Origin: an uncultured Rhodospirillaceae bacterium
GTDB lineage: Bacteria > Pseudomonadota > Alphaproteobacteria > Rhodospirillales > Magnetospirillaceae
Reading direction: 5' to 3'
DNA length: 64,000 nucleotides
Assembly: GCA_903901915.1 (NCBI GenBank)
Contig: CAIUSV010000070.1
Span: 1-64,000 of the forward strand
The stretch's first letter is position 1; every line of letters begins with the position of its first letter. Position numbers and translations under genes: made by a program. This document shows, one piece after another, positions 35,417 to 43,598 of the stretch. The notes beneath the pieces are model-generated. The model made no database searches. It was not told where the DNA came from and saw only the letters and a list, made by a program, of their open reading frames with translations.

Positions 35417-35836
35417 TCAGGCGGACCGCTTGCGCTTGCGCGGCTTGGTGCCCAGGCCGATCTTCTTGGCCAGGGTGGAGCGGTGCAGGGCGTAGTTGGG
35501 CGCCACCATGGGATAATCGGCGGGCAGGGCCCAGCGATCCCGGTATTCCTCGGGACTCATGTTGTAGGCGGTCTTGAGATGCCGCTTCAGCATCTTCAGC
35601 TTCTTGCCGTCCTCCAGGCAGATGATGTAGTCGGGGGTCACCGACTTCTTCACCGCGATGGCGGGTTGAGGCCGCTCGGGAACGGCGGGAACGCTGCCGA
35701 CCGAGGCCAGGGTCCGATAGACCTCCTGGATCAGATGGGGAAGGTCGCCGACCGCCACGCTGTTATTGGCGACATGAGCCGCCACGATTTCGGACGTGAG
35801 CGAAAGCAGGTCGTTGGTGTTCGAACGCTCCGACAT
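35417..35836 (-). CDS. mucR: MucR/Ros family transcriptional regulator
   Basis: Zinc-finger DNA-binding regulator of the alphaproteobacterial MucR/Ros family, 139 aa. It has LTSEIVAAHVANN near the N-terminus and the family core PDYIICLEDGKKLKMLKRHL, then NMSPEEYRDRWALPADYPMVAP. MucR proteins often control exopolysaccharide and surface genes, so the polysaccharide locus at 45-55 kb is a plausible target. That link is only inference. Confidence 0.93.
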   Translation of the reverse strand: MSERSNTNDLLSLTSEIVAAHVANNSVAVGDLPHLIQEVYRTLASVGSVPAVPERPQPAIAVKKSVTPDYIICLEDGKKLKMLKRHLKTAYNMSPEEYRDRWALPADYPMVAPNYALHRSTLAKKIGLGTKPRKRKRSA

Positions 35837-35869
35837 TTAGAGCAAGCCTCCAGTTTCGACTGATTGCCC

Positions 35870-35898
35870 TATATAAATCGTTCCCGAGCCTGTGGCAA
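35870..35898 (-). promoter_or_regulatory. mucR promoter
   Basis: On the minus strand TTGCCA (35898-35893) and TATATA (35875-35870) are spaced 17 bases, about 35 bases before the mucR ATG. A GGAGG ribosome site follows. The AT-rich -10 region also suits autoregulation by MucR, which favours AT-rich DNA. Confidence 0.5.
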
Positions 35899-35933
35899 TA
35901 TCCAATACGATAAACGAAAGTGACACGATTCAT

Positions 35934-36182
35934 ATGCTTGACAAACCAAACTACAGCCTTGACATCACTGGCGAGCTCTGCCCGATGACCTTCGTCAAGA
36001 CCAAGTTGCTGGTGGAACGCATGGCCAGCGGCGAGGTTGCCGAGGTCCGCCTCAAAGGTGCGGAGCCGCTTGGTAACGTACCGCGCTCGATCACCGAACT
36101 CGGTCATGACATCGTCGCCATGACGCCGGAGAATGGCCAAGGGCCGAATGGTATCCATCGCCTCATCATACGCAAGAAATAA
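35934..36182 (+). CDS. TusA-like sulfurtransferase
   Basis: Small TusA/SirA-family protein, 82 aa from ATG 35934 (GTG 35892 would add 14 residues). It has the expected core DITGELCPMTFVKTKLLVER with Cys16 in a CPM motif rather than the classical CPxP, and an RLIIRKK end. The family carries persulfide sulfur for tRNA thiolation or other uses. It stands alone on the plus strand between mucR and rimI, so its exact partner is unknown. Confidence 0.8.
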   Translation: MLDKPNYSLDITGELCPMTFVKTKLLVERMASGEVAEVRLKGAEPLGNVPRSITELGHDIVAMTPENGQGPNGIHRLIIRKK

Positions 36183-36213
36183 TCCCCCAGGTCCTACGTC
36201 GATATTTCTCCAC

Positions 36214-36708
36214 CTAAGCGTTGGATTGTGATTGCAACAGATTTCTTCGCATGGTGATGGCGTCCGCTCCTCCGTAGTACCCCTTGCGCTCGCCCACCCG
36301 CTCGAAGCCCATCCGCCGGTACAGCGCCAGGGCGGCACCATTGTCGGCGGCGACCTCCAGAAACATCTCCGCCGCCCCACCGCCGCCACCCGCCGCCGCG
36401 GTCATGGCGGCATCCAGCAGACGGGCACCAACGCCCCGGCACCGCCAGGGTGGCAGCACCGCCAGGGTCAGGATCTCGGCCTCGTCGCCGGCACGGCGCC
36501 ACAGCACCAATCCGGCGGGACCGGGCGGGTCGATGCTGGGCCGTAGCGAGCCGCCATCCACCGCGATCAGCCCTTCCGCCCCCGGCATGGCCAGAACTTC
36601 CGCCATGGAGCGCGGCGTCCACGGCTCGGCAAAGCACACCGCGTGCATCGCCGCCAACAACTCGGCATGGACCAGCCCGGCCGGCATCAGCTCGATGGTG
36701 GAGGTCAT
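36214..36708 (-). CDS. rimI: Ribosomal protein S18 alanine N-acetyltransferase RimI
   Basis: GNAT acetyltransferase, 164 aa, starting in the ATGA overlap with tsaB. The acetyl-CoA signature is LAVLPPWRCRGVGARLL (residues 82-98), followed by EVAADNGAALALYRRMGFERVG. Coupling to tsaB is the usual arrangement for RimI. A longer open frame upstream runs through tsaB in another phase and is not coding. Confidence 0.9.
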   Translation of the reverse strand: MTSTIELMPAGLVHAELLAAMHAVCFAEPWTPRSMAEVLAMPGAEGLIAVDGGSLRPSIDPPGPAGLVLWRRAGDEAEILTLAVLPPWRCRGVGARLLDAAMTAAAGGGGGAAEMFLEVAADNGAALALYRRMGFERVGERKGYYGGADAITMRRNLLQSQSNA

Positions 36709-37352
36709 GCCATCGTCACGTCCGGGGGGCGCAGATAAAGCGGCTCCGGCGGCAACGACCTGCCCAGCGGCCATTGGGCGGCGGCAAGATCGGCCACCAC
36801 CCTGGCGTCGGGCCAGCCCGGCGACGATGCCGTAACCGCCCCGGGCAGGAACGGCAACAGCCGCTCCGCCGCGTCCCCCGCCATCACCACCGGCCCCGGC
36901 AGCAGCAGCGCCGCCCGTTCGGGTGCCAGCGCCATCGCCTCCGACAGCGGCCGCAGCTCGGAATCGAACGCCTGCACCCACGGCTCGTCGCGACGCGACT
37001 CGATGACGGCGAGAACGGTACGGCCGGCGCGTTCGGCCTCGGGTACCGCCGCCGCCACCGCCAGCGTCGAAGACACCCCCGCCAGCGGCAGGCCGGACGC
37101 CAGCGCCAATCCGCGCGCGGCGGCAAGGCCGATGCGCAGACCGGTGAACGCCCCCGGCCCCACCGTCACCGCCAGCAGATCGATGGCGGAAAAGGCCAAT
37201 CCGGCCTCGGCCAGACACTCGGCGACCATGGGCATCAGCGCCTCGCTTTGGCCCCGCGCCATCGGCCGCAGCCGCGCGGCCAGCACGACGCCGTCGCCGG
37301 TCAGCGCGACGGAACAGGCGGAGGTCGAGGTGTCGATGGCAAGCACGATCAT
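36705..37352 (-). CDS. tsaB: tRNA threonylcarbamoyladenosine modification protein TsaB
   Basis: Partner of TsaD/TsaE in t6A37 synthesis. It is 215 aa from ATG 37352, giving the conserved MIVLAIDTSTSACSVAL start; GPGAFTGLRIGLAAARGLA is the second ASKHA-fold motif. The open codons upstream to 37415 overlap the divergent gene's promoter and are unlikely to be used. It overlaps rimI by 4 bases and is divergent from the dipeptidase-like gene with a 43-base gap. Confidence 0.92.
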   Translation of the reverse strand: MIVLAIDTSTSACSVALTGDGVVLAARLRPMARGQSEALMPMVAECLAEAGLAFSAIDLLAVTVGPGAFTGLRIGLAAARGLALASGLPLAGVSSTLAVAAAVPEAERAGRTVLAVIESRRDEPWVQAFDSELRPLSEAMALAPERAALLLPGPVVMAGDAAERLLPFLPGAVTASSPGWPDARVVADLAAAQWPLGRSLPPEPLYLRPPDVTMA

Positions 37353-37395
37353 GGCGCGGCTATACTGCCGGCTCCGCGGACAGGAAAGGAAAAAG

Positions 37396-37968
37396 ATGTA
37401 TCCGCTGGTTGCCATCGGCGCCCCCGGTCACGATGTGACGGTGGCGCTGGCCTACGCCACCGCCGACAATTTCACCGGCAAGCCGGTCTACCGCCCCGAC
37501 GCCGGCTGCTGGCTGCACGCCGATGCCGCCCGGCTGCTGGTCCGCGCGGTCGAACTGGCGCGACCGCTCGGCCTCCGACTGCGGATTCTCGATGCCTTCC
37601 GCCCCGCCGAGGCACAGTGGACGCTGTGGAACCACACCCCCGATCCCGACTTTCTCGCCGATCCGCGCCGCGGCTCGTTCCATTCCAAGGGGGTGGCGGT
37701 GGATCTGGATCTACTCGATGCGGTTTCCGGCGAGGCGCTGGACATGGGAACCGCCTTCGACGCCTTCACCCCGCAGTCGCATCATGGCAACCAGGACATT
37801 CCGGCCGAGAGCCAGCGCAACCGCCATCTGCTGATGGGACTCATGACCACCGCCGGATGGGACTTCAATCGCCACGAGTGGTGGCACTATCAGATGTTCA
37901 ATGCGCGGGAAAACTATCCGCTGCTTTCGGACAGCGTTCTCGGGCCCGAGGCGATGATGGCGCGGTAG
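37396..37968 (+). CDS. D-alanyl-D-alanine dipeptidase, VanX/DdpX family
   Basis: Zinc dipeptidase of the M15D family, 190 aa, with an AGGAAAGGA ribosome site before the ATG. The expected active-site residues are present: Arg69 in DAFRP, zinc ligands His96 and Asp103 in SFHSKGVAVDLD, catalytic Glu161 and His164 in HEWWHYQMF. No van-type ligase or regulator is nearby, so a role in D-Ala-D-Ala recycling is more likely than vancomycin resistance. There is no clear signal peptide. Confidence 0.88.
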   Translation: MYPLVAIGAPGHDVTVALAYATADNFTGKPVYRPDAGCWLHADAARLLVRAVELARPLGLRLRILDAFRPAEAQWTLWNHTPDPDFLADPRRGSFHSKGVAVDLDLLDAVSGEALDMGTAFDAFTPQSHHGNQDIPAESQRNRHLLMGLMTTAGWDFNRHEWWHYQMFNARENYPLLSDSVLGPEAMMAR

Positions 37969-37982
37969 CCGGCGCGGCTACC
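37964..37982. terminator. Shared hairpin at the dipeptidase/nrdJ convergence
   Basis: GGTAGCC (37964-37970) and GGCTACC (37976-37982) form a 7-bp stem with a 5-base loop. Both TAG stop codons of the convergent genes lie inside the stem, as at ccmB/ccmI. No T-tract is present. Confidence 0.45.
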
Positions 37983-40296
37983 CGCACTTGGAATAGCCGC
38001 AACTGGTGCAGGTGTCGCAACCCTCCGAGCGCAGCAGCGCCGGCTGGTTGCATTTGGGGCAGTGGCGCAGCCGGGAATCACCCATGTTGACCACCATGCG
38101 CTCCTCGCGGGCCTCGGGCGGTTCGCGCGCCGCCTTGGGGTCGGGCAGGAAGCCGATGGCGATCATGTGGCGCTCGATCACCTCGCCGATGGCCGCCAGC
38201 AGTGACGGCACATAGCGGCCACCCATCCATTGGCCACCGCGCGGGTCGAATACCGCCTTGAGTTCCTCGACCACGAAGGCGACATCGCCGCCGCGGCGGA
38301 ACACCGCCGAAATCATCCGGGTCAGCGCCACCGTCCAGGCGAAATGCTCCATGTTCTTGGAATTGATGAACACCTCGAACGGACGTCGCCTTCCGTCCTG
38401 GATGATGTCGTTGAGGGTGATGTACATGGCGTGGTCGGAATCGGGCCAGCGCACCTTGTAGGTCGAGCCGGGCAGCGCCTCGGGCCGGTCGAGCGGCTGG
38501 GTCAGGTGAATGATGCCGCCGGCCTCGAACGGGTCGCTGTGGCGGGCCTTGGCCTTCTCCAGCGGCAGTTCCGGCTCGTCGCCCTGGTCCTCGCTCTTGG
38601 CCGGCTTGACCTCCAGCACCGAGCCGGTGACGTCGTTGGGCCGATAGGTGGTGCAGCCCTTGCATCCCAGATCGTAGGCCTGCTGGTAGACGTCCTTGAA
38701 CGAGTCGAACGAGATGCCCTCGGGCACGTTGATGGTCTTGGAGATACTGGAATCCACATATTTCTGCACCGCGGCCTGCATCACCACATGGTCGCCGGGG
38801 GTCAGACTTTGGGCATCGACGAAGCAGGAGGGCAGCGCCGCCGCCTCGCCCTTGAGACGGTGGAACAGGCGCCAGGCGTAGTCGCTCACCTCCTCCTCGC
38901 GCCGGGTGCCGTCGCGTTGCAGCACGCCGCGGGTGTAGGTGAAGCTGAACACCGGCTCCAGACCCGACGAGACGTTGTCGGCGAATAGCGAGATGGTGCC
39001 GGTGGGGGCGATGGAGGTCAGCAGGGCGTTGCGGATGCCGTGGGCCGAGATCGCCTCGATCACGTCGGCATCGAGGCCCTGGATGTTCTCGCCGGCCAGA
39101 TAGCTGCCCTTGTCGAACAGAGGGAAACTGCCTTTTTCCCGGGCGAGGTCCACCGACGCCAGATAGGCGGCACGGCGCAGCGCCGCCATCCAGGTCTCGG
39201 TCAGGCGGACGGCGGCGGCGCCGCCATAGCGGGCGCCGCACAGGATCAGGGCGTCGGCCAGACCGGTGATGCCAAGGCCGATGCGACGCTTGGACTGGGC
39301 CTCGCGGCGATGCTGCTCCAGGGGATAGTTGGAAACGTCGATGACGTTGTCCATCATCCGCACCGCCACCCGCACCAATTCATCCAGCCGCGCCAGATCC
39401 AGCGCGGCGCCGTCCTCGAACGGACGCTCGACCAGCCGCGCCAGATTGATCGACCCCAGCAGGCAGACGCCATAGGGCGGCAGCGGCTGCTCGCCGCACG
39501 GGTTGGTGGCGTGGATCTCCTCGCAGTACCACAGGTTATTCAGCCGGTTGATGCGGTCGATGAAGATCACCCCCGGCTCGGCATAGGCGTAGGTGGCGCG
39601 CATGATCCTGTTCCACAGATCGCGTGCCGGCAGGCTTTTATAGGTGGTGCCCTTGAAGCACAGCTCCCACGAAGTGTCCTCCTTGACCGCCCGCATGAAG
39701 GCATCGGTGACCAGGACCGACAGATTGAACATCCGCAGTCGCCCGGCCTCGCGCTTGGCGTCGATGAACGCCTCGATGTCGGGGTGGTCGCAACGCATGG
39801 TCGCCATCATGGCGCCACGGCGGGACCCGGCGCTCATGATGGTGCGGCACATGGCGTCCCACACATCCATGAACGACAGCGGCCCCGAGGCGTCGGCGCC
39901 GACGCCCTTGACCGGCGCCCCCTTGGGCCTGAGCGTCGAGAAGTCGTAGCCGATGCCGCCGCCCTGCTGCATGGTCACGGCGGCTTCCTTGAGATTCTCG
40001 AAGATACCGGCCATGTCGTCGGGGATGTCGCCCATGACGAAACAGTTGAACAGCGTCACCCGCCGGTCAGTACCGGCACCCGACAGGATGCGCCCCGCCG
40101 GCAGGACCTTGAAGTCCTCCATGGCGCGGTAGAACCGCTCCTCCCAACCGGCGGCGTCGACCTCGGACGCCGCCAGGGCGTGGGCAACCCGGCGCCACGA
40201 CTCCTCGATGGTCTTGTCCACCGCCGCGCCGTCGGCGGTCTTCAGCCGATACTTCATGTCCCAGATCTGCTGGGAAATGGATGCAACCTGCGTCAT
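37978..40296 (-). CDS. nrdJ: Adenosylcobalamin-dependent (class II) ribonucleotide reductase
   Basis: Reduces ribonucleotides using adenosylcobalamin to make the thiyl radical, with no need for oxygen. It is 772 aa. The redox cysteine C85 is in LFNCFVMG, the radical-site motif NPCGE is at 265-269 (Cys267), and the PTGTISLFADN loop and a Cys-rich C-terminus (RHCPKC, then GCDTCTSCGYSKCG) are present. No NrdB-type small-subunit gene is adjacent. It depends on the coenzyme made by the cob genes of this window. GGAGAGG precedes the ATG. The region upstream is 383 bases long and unusually structured. Confidence 0.94.
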   Translation of the reverse strand: MTQVASISQQIWDMKYRLKTADGAAVDKTIEESWRRVAHALAASEVDAAGWEERFYRAMEDFKVLPAGRILSGAGTDRRVTLFNCFVMGDIPDDMAGIFENLKEAAVTMQQGGGIGYDFSTLRPKGAPVKGVGADASGPLSFMDVWDAMCRTIMSAGSRRGAMMATMRCDHPDIEAFIDAKREAGRLRMFNLSVLVTDAFMRAVKEDTSWELCFKGTTYKSLPARDLWNRIMRATYAYAEPGVIFIDRINRLNNLWYCEEIHATNPCGEQPLPPYGVCLLGSINLARLVERPFEDGAALDLARLDELVRVAVRMMDNVIDVSNYPLEQHRREAQSKRRIGLGITGLADALILCGARYGGAAAVRLTETWMAALRRAAYLASVDLAREKGSFPLFDKGSYLAGENIQGLDADVIEAISAHGIRNALLTSIAPTGTISLFADNVSSGLEPVFSFTYTRGVLQRDGTRREEEVSDYAWRLFHRLKGEAAALPSCFVDAQSLTPGDHVVMQAAVQKYVDSSISKTINVPEGISFDSFKDVYQQAYDLGCKGCTTYRPNDVTGSVLEVKPAKSEDQGDEPELPLEKAKARHSDPFEAGGIIHLTQPLDRPEALPGSTYKVRWPDSDHAMYITLNDIIQDGRRRPFEVFINSKNMEHFAWTVALTRMISAVFRRGGDVAFVVEELKAVFDPRGGQWMGGRYVPSLLAAIGEVIERHMIAIGFLPDPKAAREPPEAREERMVVNMGDSRLRHCPKCNQPALLRSEGCDTCTSCGYSKCG

Positions 40297-40346
40297 TAGA
40301 CCTCTCCACCCCGTCAGGCCGGCGACTCTGCGACTCGCCGCCCGCG

Positions 40347-40479
40347 ACTCTAGGGTTTGATGCGGTAATACTGCATCAAACTCTTAAGCCCAGGCGGCGT
40401 TTGAGCCCTGAAAAAGCGGAGCTTTTTCGTACATACAGAACGCTGGAGTGCTTCAGCTTAAATCTGAAGCACTCTAGGG
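40347..40479. repeat. Triple-hairpin element bounded by direct repeats, upstream of nrdJ
   Basis: Three near-adjacent perfect inverted repeats: GTTTGATGC/GCATCAAAC (40355-40363, 40373-40381), GAAAAAGC/GCTTTTTC (40410-40417, 40421-40428) and GAGTGCTTCAG/CTGAAGCACTC (40446-40456, 40464-40474). The 9-base direct repeat ACTCTAGGG flanks the block (40347-40355 and 40471-40479). This looks like a small intergenic repeat element or a regulatory RNA leader. No copy was seen elsewhere in the window and no coding potential is evident. Confidence 0.55.
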
Positions 40480-40679
40480 CTCGGAGAGACCGAAAATCAA
40501 GCGTGGCGTTCCTTTTTTGTACCAACAGGGTTAGGTGGCGCCAACTCCTTGTTCCAGAGGGTGGAATCGACTTATCCCCGACTTTCCCATCAGTAAGACT
40601 GGGGATGGAATCGGCACCCGATCACATCCACAGACTTATCCACAGCGGGCGGGGCCATCCTACCCTCCGGACACCGCCT
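40480..40679. other. Non-coding region with a DnaA box between nrdJ and plsC
   Basis: These 200 bases hold no gene I can support. They contain a perfect DnaA box TTATCCACA at 40636-40644, a related ACATCCACA at 40624-40632, TTATCCCCG at 40572-40580, and an ATCCCC/GGGGAT inverted repeat (40574-40579, 40601-40606). Together with the triple-hairpin element the whole gap from 40297 to 40679 is upstream of nrdJ and downstream of plsC. Confidence 0.5.
40636..40644 (+). promoter_or_regulatory. DnaA box
   Basis: TTATCCACA matches the strict DnaA box consensus exactly. It is about 340 bases upstream of the nrdJ start, with a two-mismatch neighbour at 40624-40632. DnaA control of ribonucleotide reductase genes is known in other bacteria (for example E. 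coli nrdAB). The function here is inferred. Confidence 0.45.
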
Positions 40680-41411
40680 TCATACGTTGGGAAAACGCTC
40701 CCTGGCCTCGGCGACCAGACGGTCGGTGGCGGTCTCGATGCGGCTTTCCAACTCGGCCATGAACGCCTTGCGGTCCATGCCGGGGGGAATGGCGGGCAAC
40801 GCCTCGATGGTGATGGTTCCCGGCTTCTTGAGAAAGCCGCGACGGCGCCAGAACAGCCCGGAATTCAAGGCAATGGGCACCACCGGCAGCTTCAGCGCGC
40901 CATAGAGCATGGCGATGCCGGAATGGTAGGGCAGCCGGTCGCCGGGAGCGGCGCGAGTGCCTTCGGGAAAAATGACGATGGGCCGGCCCGCCGCCGCCGC
41001 CGCCTCGGCCCCCTTGACCATGGCCTTCAGCGCCTTGGTGCCGGCCGAGCGGTCGATGGCGACGACACCGCTCTTGGCGAGATACCAACCGAAGAAAGGT
41101 ATCCACAGGAGCTCGCGCTTGAGAATGAAGGCGGGATCGGACAACAACAGATGGAAAATGAAGGTCTCGAACGCCGACTGATGCTTGGAGGCGATGACGA
41201 GCGGACCGGGCGGCAGGTTCTCGGCCCCGCGCAGTTCCCAGTCCAGACCGGCCAGCACCTTGAGGCCACCCTGTACCGCCTTCAGCCACAATCGTACCGC
41301 CGGTCCCATCGCCCGACGGGGTAGTACCAGCAGCGGCAGGTAAAGCGCCGACAGCAGCGCCGTCAACAGCCAGATATAAACGATGAACAGGGCGGATCTC
41401 AAAGCGGTCAA
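40680..41411 (-). CDS. plsC: 1-acyl-sn-glycerol-3-phosphate acyltransferase PlsC
   Basis: Membrane acyltransferase for phosphatidic acid synthesis, 243 aa. The start is TTG 41411 within TTGA shared with the ydcF stop, with GGAGAGGA just upstream; no ATG lies near the right position. An N-terminal hydrophobic helix is followed by KHQSAFETF, where His77 and Glu82 form an H-x4-E variant of the usual H-x4-D, and by VIFPEGTR (145-152). It is last in the ftsE-ftsX-ydcF-plsC operon. Confidence 0.9.
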   Translation of the reverse strand: MTALRSALFIVYIWLLTALLSALYLPLLVLPRRAMGPAVRLWLKAVQGGLKVLAGLDWELRGAENLPPGPLVIASKHQSAFETFIFHLLLSDPAFILKRELLWIPFFGWYLAKSGVVAIDRSAGTKALKAMVKGAEAAAAAGRPIVIFPEGTRAAPGDRLPYHSGIAMLYGALKLPVVPIALNSGLFWRRRGFLKKPGTITIEALPAIPPGMDRKAFMAELESRIETATDRLVAEARERFPNV

Positions 41412-42019
41412 GGTTTCCTCTCCGGCGGCTTGGGCTGAAACACGGGGCGGATCAGCGCCCCCAGATACTTGCTGTATTCCACCGCCAGCAGATGGGCGGT
41501 ACCGGGCCAGCGCCACCATTGCTCGCGCTTGAACGCATCGGGAAACACCGGATGGGCGACGATGGCGGCGTCGGGCATGGCGCGACGGAATTCCAGCAGG
41601 GCGCGCCGCATGTGATAGGCCGCCGTCACCAGCCGCAGCGAATGGAAATGCTCGGCCTCCATCCAGGCGGCGGTCTCGGCGGCATTGCCGACGGTGTCGT
41701 CGGCGGCATGGCCGAGGACGATGCAACAGTGCTGTTCCGCCGACGGCAGATGGGCGAGGCGCAGCAGTTCCGGCAGGTCCACCCCCTTGTGAACGCCCGA
41801 GACGAACAGCTTGCCGCCCTTGCCCGCCTCCAGCAGCGTCACCCCGGTCGCCAGCCGCTCGCTGCCGCCGGTCAGCACCACGATGGCATCGGTGACCGTT
41901 CCGGCCTCGGCGACGCCGGCATCGAGCTGGGTGGCGAACAACAGCAACCCGCCGCCCCAGGCCCCCAGCAGCAGACCCAGCGCGGCACTGGCGGCGATGA
42001 TGGCACCACGGGTCGTCAT
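41408..42019 (-). CDS. YdcF/ElyC/SanA-like DUF218 protein
   Basis: Membrane-anchored DUF218 protein, 203 aa from ATG 42019, with an N-terminal helix (about 6-28) and the domain signatures DAIVVLTGGSERLATG, KLFVSGVHKGVD and LRLVTAAYHMRRALLEF. Family members are linked to envelope and peptidoglycan precursor handling. Four-base overlaps with ftsX and plsC suggest a shared envelope role. The frame upstream of 42019 is ftsX in another phase. Confidence 0.82.
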   Translation of the reverse strand: MTTRGAIIAASAALGLLLGAWGGGLLLFATQLDAGVAEAGTVTDAIVVLTGGSERLATGVTLLEAGKGGKLFVSGVHKGVDLPELLRLAHLPSAEQHCCIVLGHAADDTVGNAAETAAWMEAEHFHSLRLVTAAYHMRRALLEFRRAMPDAAIVAHPVFPDAFKREQWWRWPGTAHLLAVEYSKYLGALIRPVFQPKPPERKP

Positions 42020-42912
42020 GGCATCCGCGCCAAGGTGCCGTGAACGGTCAGCCGCGCCGTCAGCATGGCCAGTCCCGCCGCCAGCAGCGGCAGCAGGGCA
42101 AGGGCGACATAACCGAGGACCGGCAGGCCGATGCTGGGCAAAAAGCCGCCTTCCAGACGCTTGGCCGCCCAGCCGAGCGCCGTCAGCGCCGGCAGCGCCA
42201 ACCCAAGGCCCATCAGCCCGCCGGCGATACCCAGCGAAAACGCCCGGTCGGCGAACTGGCGCGCGATGTAATCGTCGTGCGCTCCGATGAGATGCAGCAC
42301 CTCGATGATGCCGTGATGCACCGCCATGCCGGTACGGGTGGCATAGACCACGGTGGCCGACGTCACCGCGCCGATCAACACCACCACCACCACCGCCAGC
42401 CACTGCATGGTGCGCGACAGGTTGATCAGCCGCGACAGCCATACCCGGTGGTCGTCCAGCGAAGCGCCGGGCACGGCGCGGGCCAGCCTTGAGGCCACCT
42501 CGCCCAGGTCGATGCGGGCATCGGAATCTACGGTGACGTCGATCAGCCGGGGCAAAGGCATGTCCTGGACCATGTCGGTATTGCCCAGCCACGGTTCCAA
42601 CAGCGCCAACGTCCGCTTCTTGTCGAACGCCTTGACCGCCAGGACGCCGGGGACCTTGCGCATCACCTCCACCGCCACGCGGACCCGTTCTTCGGTGGCG
42701 GCCTCGGCATGGTCGCCACCGGCGGGAATCACCTGCACCGTCAACGTGCCCGATACATCACGGTCCCAACGCTCCATCAGGCCGCTGATGACGAAGGCGC
42801 CCGCCACCGCCATGGCGGCGAGAAACACCATCAGCGCCACCAGCCAGGGCAGGAAGCGACTGGTGGCATCGCCGGCCAGCGGCAGATCCGAACGTCGCCG
42901 GAACAGCATCAT
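42016..42912 (-). CDS. ftsX: Cell division protein FtsX
   Basis: Permease-like partner of FtsE that controls septal peptidoglycan hydrolases. It is 298 aa with four membrane helices: one near 24-45, then a periplasmic domain, then three in the C-terminal half. The segment HHGIIEVLHLIGAHDDYIARQF is typical of FtsX. It overlaps ftsE by ATGA and ydcF by ATGA. Confidence 0.93.
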   Translation of the reverse strand: MMLFRRRSDLPLAGDATSRFLPWLVALMVFLAAMAVAGAFVISGLMERWDRDVSGTLTVQVIPAGGDHAEAATEERVRVAVEVMRKVPGVLAVKAFDKKRTLALLEPWLGNTDMVQDMPLPRLIDVTVDSDARIDLGEVASRLARAVPGASLDDHRVWLSRLINLSRTMQWLAVVVVVLIGAVTSATVVYATRTGMAVHHGIIEVLHLIGAHDDYIARQFADRAFSLGIAGGLMGLGLALPALTALGWAAKRLEGGFLPSIGLPVLGYVALALLPLLAAGLAMLTARLTVHGTLARMP

Positions 42913-43598
42913 GTCACCCTGCTGACCATGCCGTGCTCGATATGCAGGCGCGGGTTGTGGGCGAAGCGTTCCACCAGGCCCTCGTTATGAGTGGCGACGA
43001 CGATGGTGGTGCCCAGCTTGTTCAACTCCTCGAACAGGTACATCAGGCGCATGGCGATGTGGTCGTCGACATTGCCGGTGGGTTCGTCGGCCAGCAGCAG
43101 GTCGGGGCGGCCGATCACCGCGCGGGCGATGGCGACACGCTGCTTCTGGCCGCCCGACAAGGTGGAAGGCCGCGCCCCCAGATGATCGGCCAGCCCGACC
43201 CAGGACAGCAGTTCGGGCACATGCTTGCGGATTTCCGACTCGCGCACGCCGCGCACCCGAAGCGGCAAGGCCACGTTGTCCAGCGCGGTCATGTGGTCAA
43301 GCAGGCGGAAATCCTGGAACACCACGCCGATGCGCCGTCGCAGCGCCGGCAGTTCGTAGCGCTTGGTGTTGGCGATGTCGCGGTCGAACAGCACGACGCG
43401 CCCCCGGGTCGGGCGCAGGCCGAGATACATCAGGCGCAACAGCGAGGATTTGCCGGCCCCGGAAGGGCCGGTCAGAAAATGGAACGAGCCCGACGGCAAG
43501 GCGAACGTGACGTCCTGAAGCACTTCCGGCCCCAGGCCATAACGCAGGCCGACGCTGTCGAAACGGATGATGTCTTCCCCACGAGGGCGATGCCGCAC
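42909..43598 (-). CDS. ftsE: Cell division ATP-binding protein FtsE
   Basis: ABC ATPase of the FtsEX complex, 229 aa from GTG 43598, which has GGGAG 9 bases upstream; ATG 43637 would add 13 poorly conserved residues. Walker [10 protein letters not shown] begins at 44. [21 protein letters not shown] is the FtsE-type Q-loop region (about 20 residues). The signature [14 protein letters not shown] and Walker [13 protein letters not shown] are present. Confidence 0.94.
   Translation of the reverse strand: MRHRPRGEDIIRFDSVGLRYGLGPEVLQDVTFALPSGSFHFLTGPSGAGKSSLLRLMYLGLRPTRGRVVLFDRDIANTKRYELPALRRRIGVVFQDFRLLDHMTALDNVALPLRVRGVRESEIRKHVPELLSWVGLADHLGARPSTLSGGQKQRVAIARAVIGRPDLLLADEPTGNVDDHIAMRLMYLFEELNKLGTTIVVATHNEGLVERFAHNPRLHIEHGMVSRVT

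Noticed and set aside
40297-40679. Possible cobalamin riboswitch or replication origin upstream of nrdJ
   Set aside because: There is no B12 box. One strict DnaA box with weak neighbours and no flanking origin genes is not enough to call an origin.
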